From Odobenus rosmarus divergens (Eukaryota > Chordata > Mammalia > Carnivora > Odobenidae), in contig NW_004450331.1 of NCBI RefSeq assembly GCF_000321225.1, positions 186,001 to 250,000 on the forward strand: 64,000 nucleotides of DNA. Direction: 5' to 3'. The first letter of the stretch is position 1. The number at the start of each line of letters is the position of its first letter. The position numbers were made by a program, and so were the translations under genes. Under the pieces are notes generated by a model. It worked only from the letters and a program-made list of their open reading frames with translations, searched no databases and had not been told where the DNA came from. Of the stretch, positions 56,311-64,000 are shown piece after piece.

Positions 56311-56388
56311 AAAATACGCAGTGCTTCATAAATTTGCGTGTCATCCGTGCGTGGGGCCCATGCTAATCTCCGCTGCCGGAGCGAGCAC
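56311..56388 (-). pseudogene. U6 snRNA pseudogene with internal deletion
   Basis: On the minus strand it reads gtgctcgctccggcagc, then ggagattagcatggg, 'gatgacacgcaaatt' and 'gaagcactgcgtatttt'. These are U6 positions at the 5' end, the central part and the 3' end. About 30 bases normally lying between the 5' stem-loop and 'agattagc' are missing, removing the ACAGAGA region needed in the spliceosome. It cannot be a working U6 gene and no TATA/PSE promoter was recognised. The A-tailed L1 piece at its 3' side shows it arose by L1-mediated retrotransposition. Confidence 0.9.
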
Positions 56389-57361
56389 AGGCCAGCTTTA
56401 AACATCAGTGAACAGGTACTTTTCAACTACAGCTCGGCACTTCAATCCTCTTCTACGGAGGTCCATTTTAACACGCACTTTGTGACAGCCTCGTAAAGGG
56501 AATTGTCAGCTTATTGTATGACGTTGATGACAGAATTTGCCAGCTCTTTTCTTCTGCGATTGTTACTAGTGTCCCCCCCAAATGGAGTATTTTATAATGA
56601 TCAAAATTATTGAACGTAGGTTGTAACGACATTTCGGCCTATTTAATATTACCTGAATTAGAGAAGAGATCCTGCGACCCGGGGGGGGGGGAATCCTTCG
56701 GCAGGTCCGTGTTGCAGAAAGGGATTCCTCCGCTCCACATGGGCGTAGAGCAAGTGAGCACCCTGGCCAGGATCATTCAGAGACATCCCGGCTCAACCCA
56801 GAAGTCCCAGGTGAGGGAGGAAACCGTGAACTTGTTGAGCTCCACCCATCCCTGAAGTTGAGTGGTTTCCCTTTCCCCAGCAGCACTTTTCCAAAACCAG
56901 GAGGCTCCGTTCGAAGAGCTGATGATGTTCTTGCAGAAATGGTTCAACAGAATGAGGTCCGCTGCAGTGGACATGGGGCCTGGACTGGGTGGAAAAAGTG
57001 GGGAGTGTGTGAGCGATCACAGGATCGAGGCCAGAGCAGTAAAGCCATTAAGGAGATCCCTTGGAATAACACAGGTCCTCTCTCTCCTTATCTCACGTCT
57101 CCCCATGATGATGGCATCATCATACAGCATTTCCTCTCAATCAGTATAAATCTGGGGGCAGATGTGATTCAATTTGCAGAACTCTTTTACAGAAAGTTTT
57201 TAATTTCCAGAAACATCTTATATAAAAATTACAGAGAAATGAGTTATATATAGGAATTCAGTATAGATTAGGAGAAACCTTACAATATTTGCTTGGATTG
57301 GTGCTCCCAGCAATTATACTCAATCTCAAAATCTCCGAAAAGCCAGACTTTATATTAAAAC
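56389..57361. other. Unique non-coding sequence
   Basis: No repeat recognised. A G-run lies at 56681-56691. Overlapping open frames on both strands around 56600-57250 show no family motif. Confidence 0.4.
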
Positions 57362-57371
57362 ATTCCACCCA

Positions 57372-57576
57372 GGGGCTCCTGGGTGGCTCAGTCGTTAAGC
57401 GTCTGCCTTCGGCTCAGGTCATGATCCCGGGGTCCTGGGATCGAGCCCTGCATCGGGCTCCCTGCTCAGAGGGAAGCCTGCTTCTCCCTCTCCCACTCCC
57501 CCTGCTTGTGTTCCCTCTCTCGCTGTGTCTCTCTCTATCAAATAAATAAATAAAATCTTAAAAAAAAATAAAAAAA
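57372..57576 (+). mobile_element. Can-SINE, young-looking
   Basis: Near-consensus copy ending in (aaat)n and poly(A). The duplication attccaccca lies at 57362-57371 and 57577-57586. Confidence 0.96.
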
Positions 57577-57700
57577 ATTCCACCCAAAAAGATGAACCTT
57601 TTCATACCCTATTATTCAAAGACAGCATCCTAACTCTATTAAAAGTGTAGAGTAATACATTTGTTTTTGCTTTATTTTTATGTGCACTGCTGTATTTCTT

Positions 57701-57876
57701 TCTTTCTTTCTTTCTTTCTTTGACAGAGAGAAAGCACATGAGATGGGGGGAGGGTCAGAGGGAGAAGCAGAGTCCCTGCCGAGCAGGAAGCCCGATGTGG
57801 GACTCGATCCCAGGACTCCAGGATCATGACCTGAGCCGAAGGCAGTCGCTTAACCAACTGAGCCACCCAGGCGCCC
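57701..57876 (-). mobile_element. Can-SINE with (GAAA)n tail
   Basis: Minus-strand copy whose A-tail is a (TTTC)n run on the plus strand instead of AAATAAATAAA plus poly(A). The duplication cactgctgtatttctt lies at 57685-57700 and 57877-57892. Confidence 0.95.
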
Positions 57877-58266
57877 CACTGCTGTATTTCTTAATGCTAA
57901 GAATGAAAATTCACTCACTACAAGACATTCTTATCTGCATTTTGCATCCTTAAATTAACACATTGATTCATCCATAAGTTAATACATGAAGATACTATTC
58001 TTAGGACTCCTGAATCTGTTCTCGGCCCTTTTCTTTTCCAGATTTTATTTGCTCTTGGCCTAGGGTCTCTTCACAGTGTGCTAAAGGAGGGGATTCCTTT
58101 TGTTTTGTTCTGAGTATTCAATAATTTTGGTATAGGGTAGAGAATTGCATGTAGAATCCTTGGATTATTAATGAAAATAAAACTGCTTTGCAATTTTAAT
58201 TTTCCTATATGCTGCTAGTAATGAGTGAAATAACTTATTACCCACTGGGTTATATAATCAGTCTAG

Positions 58267-58970
58267 TGGGTTGAATTGTGTCCCCCCAAAAAGATATGTT
58301 CAAGTCCTAATCCCGGGTATCTGAGAATGTGACCTTATTTATAAAGAGGGTCTTTAGAGATCTAATCCAATTAAGATGGTGTCCTACTGGATTGGGGTAG
58401 GCCCTGAAGCCAATGACTGGTGTTGTTTTTACTTTTTTTTTTTTTTTAAGATTATTTATTTGAGAGAGAAAGAGTGTGTGTGCTAGCGAGCCTGGGAGGA
58501 GGGGCAGAGGGAGAAAGAAACCCAAGTAGACTCCATGCTGAGCATGGAGCCTGACTCAGGGCTCGATCCCACAACCCTGAGATCATGACCTGAGCCAAAA
58601 CCAAGAGTCAGATGCTTAACTAACTGCACCATCCAGGCGTCCCTGACTAGTGTTTCACAAGAGAAAAAGCAGCAGATCTGGGTAGAAGACACAGAGGGCC
58701 ACACACAGGGAGGAAGGCTGTGTAACAGTGGAGGCAGAGGTTGGGGTGATGCACTGACAAGCCAAGGAATGCCAGTGATTGCTGGTAACCACCAGAAGCG
58801 AGGAAAAAGACATGGAATGGATTTTCCCCTCAGAGTTTCCACAAGGAACCAATCCTATCAACACCTTGATGTTAGACTCCTGGCTCTTGAACTGTAAGAG
58901 AATACATTTTTTTGTTTTAAGCCACCCAGCTTGTGATCACATCTTATGGCAGCCCTAGGACATGGATACA
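58267..58970 (+). repeat. MLT1-type MaLR solitary LTR, split by a SINE
   Basis: Starts tgggttgaattgtgtccccc and ends 'ggcagccctaggacatggataca'. Internal landmarks are 'tctgagaatgtgaccttattta', 'ggtctttagagatctaatccaattaagatgg', 'ggaggcagaggttggggtgatgca' and 'gttttaagccacccagcttgtg'. A Can-SINE occupies 58425-58643. No internal retroviral genes are present. Confidence 0.85.
58425..58643 (-). mobile_element. Can-SINE in the MLT1 LTR
   Basis: Minus-strand copy. Flanks tgactggtgtt (58414-58424) and tgactagtgtt (58644-58654) are a target duplication with one change. Confidence 0.95.
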
Positions 58971-59016
58971 TGCAGAATATGCAAATTTGTCAAATAACCA
59001 CAGTTTAGAGTCTTTT

Positions 59017-59192
59017 TTTTTTAAGGTTTTATTTATTTATTAGAGAGATTGAGAGACGAGTGGGAGGAGGGGCAGAGGGAGAAGCAGGCTCCCCACTGAG
59101 CAGGGAGCCCGAAGCAGGACTCAATCCCAGGCCCCTGGAATCATGACCTGAGCTGAAGGCAGACGCTTAACCAACTGAGCCACCCAGGCGCC
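59017..59192 (-). mobile_element. Can-SINE
   Basis: Minus-strand full copy. The duplication ccacagtttagagtctttt (58998-59016) pairs with ccacagttcagattctttt at 59193-59211 (two changes). Confidence 0.95.
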
Positions 59193-59545
59193 CCACAGTT
59201 CAGATTCTTTTCTGGCAAAAGAAGAGTCAGAATGAGCCAGGACTTCCCCTGCCTCCAGAAGCATAAGTGAGAAACCCCCACTAAGGTACCTGGAGAATTC
59301 TTTTTTGATTATTAGATATCTGAAGACAATGACTTACTTTTCCTCATAGTATACTTTTAATTCTCATCATTACCTAAAGTTACTAATAACTTGAAATAAT
59401 TATGTTGAAAGTTGGAAGTCAGAATTGTTTGTTGTAGAATTTGGGGTTTCATGGGAAAACACTCAACACACAAGGGAGGTTGTAACTTTTCCATTTTCAG
59501 TTGCTTCCAGACTAATTTCTATTGTAAATAGGAATTGGTTTTTCT

Positions 59546-59746
59546 TTTTTTTCTTTTTTAAAGATTTTATTTATTTATTTGAGAGAGAGGGAATGAGAGA
59601 TAGAGAGCACAAGAGGGAAGAGGGTCAGAGGGAGAAGCAGACTCCCTGCTGAGCAGGGAGCCTGATATGGGACTCGATCCCGGGACTCCAGGATCATGAC
59701 CTGAGCCAAAGGCAGTCACTTAACCAACTGAGCCACCCAGGAGCCT
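59546..59746 (-). mobile_element. Can-SINE
   Basis: Minus-strand full copy. The perfect duplication ggaattggtttttct lies at 59531-59545 and 59747-59761. Confidence 0.96.
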
Positions 59747-59761
59747 GGAATTGGTTTTTCT

Positions 59762-60540
59762 ATTAAAAATGAACATGTCACTCGTGCATTCATGTGTGTG
59801 TGTTAGAAATGTTAAAGGTACATACACTCAGGAATAAATCTGGTGGTATACAAAAACATTAATAGAATTGGGAGTTTGCAATTTTCTACTTTTTGGTTCT
59901 ATGAACTTCCTACTTTTTCTACAATGAGTATGAATTGCTTATACAATAAAAAAATTAATAAGGAGTTTGCTTAGTGCAGAGAATTAAATTTACATTTTTC
60001 TTAGGTCACATGTTTCCCTGACCTTGTGCCAGGAGAATTAAGGCAATGGACCTCTAGTCTCCTTGCCTTGAAATTTTTTTCCTACATGCACACACACACA
60101 CATACACACACACACACACACACACCCAACAAATAGAGGAGTGTTAGCTTTATCAGCAATGAGATGTAAAGGAGACATAAATCATGGATGTATCTGACAT
60201 TTAACCAATTTAGATTCCTTTCACACCACTTTCAATTTCAAGTGTGTCCTTTGGCTTTCCATTTAGAGGAAACAACCCCATCTGCTGATCAGAGAACATC
60301 TAACCAAGGCTGCCCCATCCCCACAACTCTTGGAAGCCTACTTGGTCACAAGAGAGTAAAATATGACTACGCTGTGCGCAACTCAAGGAGCCTCATGTGG
60401 CAGCCCTGAGACTAACCCTGTTTTCTGGAAATACTCGGCATTTTATGGAGTCTTCAGCATTAAGAAATTTCAGAATGCCCTCTTTCATGGCATTGCCAGT
60501 TTTTAAAAGCTGGTAATATTTCTAGGCTTCCCACTAATTT
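59762..60540. other. Unique sequence with a (CA)n microsatellite
   Basis: (CA)n at about 60089-60125, interrupted by one t. Otherwise no repeat or exon recognised. Confidence 0.5.
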
Positions 60541-60549
60541 AAGGGCAAA

Positions 60550-61235
60550 CAATATAATTAAAATAGCCTACAAGGCCCTACATGATCCAGACCTACCTTG
60601 TCAGGTGCTCCCTTCCTCTCCACAGCCCAAGCCTCTCCACACTCCTTTACTCTCCACACCCCACCTCTCCTGCTACAAACTCTTTGCATATACTGTTCCC
60701 TCTGCCTGGAATTCTCTTCCTCCCTACCTCTTTACCTAAATAATCCAAGTCCTACCTCAGATTTCATCTGGGTTTTTGTTTCTTCAGAGTAACCTCCCTT
60801 TCCCTTCCAGACTATGTCAGCCACACAAGACATAATATTCCTCTCCTTCCTAGCACTGACCAAGGATGAAATTTTCTAATAATTAGTATGACTATTTTTT
60901 TAAAGATTTTATGTATTTGAGAGACAGCACAGAGGGAGAAGCAGACTCCCCACTGAGCAGAGAGCCCGATGCAGGACTCGATCCCAGGACCCTGAGATCA
61001 TGACCTGAGTCAAAGACAGAAGCTTAACCAACTGGGCCACCCAGGTGCCCCAGTATGATGATTTTATTAATACCTATCACATCTTCCAGAATGTAAGTTC
61101 TATGAGGGCAGAGATGAAGCTGGTTTTTTGTTATGTTTTTTGTTCACCGTACAATCCCCAGCACTTGGAAAGTGCTTGGCACAAGTTTAGGCTATGAATA
61201 AATACTTAATTGAACAAATAGATGGATGAGTGAAT
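60550..61235 (+). repeat. L2 3' region, split by a SINE
   Basis: 'gcctacaaggccctacatgatccagacctacc', 'ctctttgcatatactgttccctctgcctggaattctcttcc', 'cagagtaacctccctttccc', 'cagaatgtaagttctatgagggcagag' and 'cagcacttggaaagtgcttggcaca...aataaatacttaattgaac' give the typical order of the L2 3' UTR. One of the best preserved L2 copies here. Confidence 0.9.
60899..61051 (-). mobile_element. Can-SINE in L2
   Basis: Shorter minus-strand copy with a reduced CT region. Flanks agtatgactatttt (60885-60898) and agtatgatgatttt (61052-61065) are the duplication. Confidence 0.95.
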
Positions 61236-61999
61236 TGGAAATACAAACTTTAAAAATTCTTCAATGCCCCCAGTTCTTGAGAACCTCTCCTTCCAAGTCC
61301 AGGAGACATGAAACTGTGTGCTCGCTCAGACACAGATGGAAGGAGAGCTTTGAAAGCAGTGGAGTTTCATGGTTATCCCTAAACCAATGTTTAACCGTGT
61401 GAGCACTATCCTTCCTTTTGAGGTACACTACCAGTGGTTCTCTCATGTGTCCAGTTCCCAGCAAGAAATTTCTACAATTTCTTTTTTCTGTGTGTGTGTG
61501 ATGTCTTACATTGTATTACTCAGTAGGGTTATACTGAGGGTATATTCATGATAAGAAAGTAGATTCCTCCATCCCTAGGTTATGTGTGTGTGTGTGTGTA
61601 CCTGCCAACTATTCTCTGATATCCTGACCAAGCCTCCCAAGATGGTGCCTTTCCAGACTGACCTAGCATATGGGGTTTCTAGACTCAGCCCCACCACTCA
61701 GTAAAACTTCACATGAAGTTTTGATTGCTTTCCAACAGACATACTGAGGGCAAGAAATTGAGACCAGTTGCAAGGTTTCATTCTCTCTCCATTCCTTATC
61801 AGTTGCCAAGCCAGGCATTCCTGAAATCTTTCCTGTCCTCCGCCTAGAGGTGGGATTCTTCAACTGCCCGGACAGTCATGCACATTGGGGCTCCCATAGG
61901 ACACTTGACCATGTTGCTGAATCCCAAAGATTTTGCTCAAGACCTCCCGCCAAGCCCCTAATGTCACCGCTGGATACTCCAGAGGAGGGGAAGATTTTC
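61236..61999. other. Unique sequence with short (GT)n runs
   Basis: (GT)n at about 61488-61500 and 61583-61599. No gene or interspersed repeat recognised. Confidence 0.45.
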
Positions 62000-62008
62000 T
62001 CACCTCTT

Positions 62009-62194
62009 TTTTTTTTTTTTAAGATTTTATTTATTTGTCAGAGAGAGCGCACAAGCAGGGGGAAGTGACAGGCAGAAGGAGAAGCAGGCTCCCTACTGAG
62101 CAGGGAGCCCAAGGTAGGACTCAATCCCAGGACCCTGAGATCATGAGCTGAGTTGAAGGCAGACGCTTAACCAACTGAGCCACCCAGGTGTCCC
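62009..62194 (-). mobile_element. Can-SINE
   Basis: Minus-strand full copy. Flanks tcacctcttttt and tcacctctcttttt suggest its target duplication. Confidence 0.94.
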
Positions 62195-64000
62195 TCACCT
62201 CTCTTTTTGTTTAACCCAAGGCAGGAATAAAGGCTGTGGTGACAGCCAAACACAATATTCTTATGCCTCACTTGGAACACAGATGGGCAAGTGTCTGCCT
62301 ATTCTTTTATAGAAATACAAAAGAAAAATGTGAGGTTTTAGGAAGAAGAGGGGCTCTTACCAGGCTGTTTAATGGTGTTACACATTCTCTCTTCTTGCCA
62401 ACAAACCAGTAATTTCAGAAAAGAGGACTTTAGGTACCCTGCTTGAGATATTCCCAGTCTATTTACTACTTGCACTTCCTCAGAGAAGGGAACATCATTA
62501 TACGCTGGTGTCAGGGCCTCAGGCACATGAGGGACTTTTCTCCAAAGGTCTCCCACGAAATAGAGCCAAATAACGACTTTCAGCACCATTGCTCCTTTTC
62601 AGTGTCGTGCACATTTTAATTAGACCCACTCAGTGGGTCATTATGGTCTGACTCTCTGAAGACCACTCACTGCTGCCACCTCCAAGCCAGCAGTGCACAA
62701 ACTGAGGAGGCAGACTGTGTCTACCCTGTCCCTTCCCTAGCCACTCCCCACCACAGCTACTTAATTCACCTTACCACACTTGGGATTCCAAAGAAATTAA
62801 TTTTAGAAGGCGGGCTTGCGGTGGCTCTTCAGGCATTGAGTCTGGCGTGTGGAAGGGGCATGACCAGGCCTTTGTTCACCTCTGGAACCTCCCTGCACAC
62901 CTTGCCTACCTGTAATGTGTGGCCCTTTTTCTTGTTTTTAAACAACTTTTTAATTTTTGTAAGGATCTGATTGGTTTTCTTTAATGATTCATGAAATGGA
63001 CAGCATCCCATCTAACAAATGGAAGGGTGCTCCCAACACCTGGCCTTTTTCATACCTCTTCCTGGCGTCGAGCTTGACAAGAAAATGACGAAAAGGGAGA
63101 AGCTCCCACATAGGTTTTAGAAATGAAGTGGGAAGCCCTTAAATCACTGGCCTTCGAAAAATCTCGGGATTTGCCTCTTACTGTTTTAAGGGGATGTTAT
63201 GTGTGTGGAAGTCTGATCAGGTTGCGTTCTGCAAAATCGCAGCCCTGGAGAGAGCTCCCTATTCTATATTCATCCAAAGAGACATGAGTATATTATTCCT
63301 TCCAAAGTCACCTGCAATTGAAGCTCGCTAAATTGACTCCACATCTTCTTATCCTGAGTAGTGACAGAGGAATAGCAAGTATTTTTTACTAAAATGCTCA
63401 TTTTTAACCAACCCCTTCTTTGAAGATTTTTCTATCACTGATGCAGAGGACATGATCTTTCCTTTACAGAAGATGGCAGAACACCAGCAAATCAATGTTT
63501 GAGTCCAGGGGCTACTGTCAGTGCCTAAGACACTTATCTAGCAACTGTGTCCTTTTGCCAGCAATGTCATGCAGAATTGAGGGCAGAATTTATTATAAAT
63601 GTAAGGAAACTAATGTCAGAGGGAAATTTTGTGCTCATGTGTGCACACATGCATGGGTGTGCATGCACACATACATGGGTGTGCAAGTGTGGGGAGTAAG
63701 GCCGATGCAGGCACATGCCTGTCCTCACCCCTTGGTGCTCCATATTAATTGTGGCCAAGAAAATAATAACTGACATCTCACATAATAGAAAAAAAAAAAC
63801 ATATTTTAGCAACAACTTCTACCATTTCCCCTACTGAGCATTCTACATTGAGCTAGATAACAAGTTTCTTTTGATTCATTTGTTCACTCTACTCATCTTC
63901 GTGGGACCCCCACCATCTCCCCACTCTGCTCTGCTCTCCTCTAGCAGAACTGTCCTGCACTGGGTGTGCGGAGATTGACGCCATGATGGATGATAGAAAG
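62195..64000. other. Unique non-coding sequence to the window end
   Basis: No interspersed repeat recognised over 1.8 kb. It includes an alternating purine-pyrimidine patch at 63636-63690 and an A-run at about 63789-63798. Open frames are short and on both strands. Confidence 0.45.
63636..63690. repeat. Palindromic TG/CA patch
   Basis: The perfect palindrome catgtgtgcacacatg lies at 63636-63651, with gtgtgcatgcacac at 63657-63670 and a second copy of 'catgggtgtgca' after it. Such alternating sequence can adopt Z-DNA or cruciform forms. Confidence 0.85.

Noticed and set aside
56063..56366. Leu/Phe/Pro-rich 'membrane-like' open frames
   Set aside because: Produced by the (CTTG)n(CTTC)n microsatellite read in several frames; one continues into the L1/U6 chimera.
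1418..62194. Can-SINE heads as tRNA genes
   Set aside because: They keep tRNA-derived promoter-like parts but no cloverleaf with an intact anticodon arm, and they are followed by CT stretches and A-tails. They are SINEs, not tRNA genes.
1..64000. CRISPR arrays, bacterial operons or phage-like modules
   Set aside because: Repeat content, base composition and transposon families are those of a carnivoran nuclear genome. No regularly spaced short repeats were found.

Overview
This window looks like nuclear DNA of an arctoid (dog-like but not canid) carnivoran, such as a bear, panda, seal or mustelid. The evidence is about 28 tRNA-derived Can-SINE copies, which are a Carnivora-specific family. 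Their consensus here (head GGGGCGCCTGGGTGGCTCAG, 'gtctgccttcggctcaggtcatgatcc', a (CT)n stretch, then an aaataaataaa tail) resembles the arctoid subfamilies more than the dog or cat ones. Carnivore-type L1 3' ends and many older mammalian-wide repeats (L2, MIR, MaLR LTRs, MER5A/MER20-like hAT, Tigger1) agree. A run of 50 N marks a draft-assembly gap.

I found no intact protein-coding gene, no plausible exon chain, no intact functional RNA gene and no bacterial or viral operon. The long open frames are remnants of L1 ORF1/ORF2, the Tigger1 transposase, SINE/LTR sequence or chance. The window is best read as an intergenic or long-intronic stretch of a gene-poor region.

Layout. 1-2.9 kb: unique sequence, an L1 3' end, a MER5A-like element and a compound SINE around the gap. 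2.9-6.6 kb: an old minus-strand L1M split by a near-complete Tigger1 DNA transposon, itself split by a Can-SINE. 6.8-12.4 kb: L2, MaLR and SINEs. 12.4-23.4 kb: largely repeat-poor, with a CpG-dense block near 13.5 kb, a perfect 44-nt hairpin at 14.2 kb, a long pyrimidine tract and a candidate regulatory element at 21 kb. 23.4-39.6 kb: scattered SINE, L2, MIR and MaLR in unique sequence, with a candidate element at 37.5 kb. 39.6-48.9 kb: an L1-dominated block. It holds an old L1 3' half carrying a 5'-inverted (twin-primed) younger L1 and two tandem SINEs, then a 5'-complete but 3'-lacking minus-strand L1 peppered with four SINEs. 49-56 kb: AT-rich, repeat-poor DNA with two short 5'-truncated L1 tails. 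56.3 kb: a U6 snRNA-L1 chimeric retropseudogene. 57-62 kb: SINE-rich, with an MLT1-type LTR and an L2. 62.2-64 kb: mostly unique.

The parts do not form a pathway. Nested insertions and target-site duplications (TSDs) give a relative chronology: L1M/L2/MIR/MaLR first, then Tigger1, then carnivore L1, then Can-SINEs. The most distinctive items are the U6-L1 chimera, the twin-primed L1, a Can-SINE with a perfect TSD but no A-tail, the perfect short-loop hairpin, and the CpG-dense repeat-free block.
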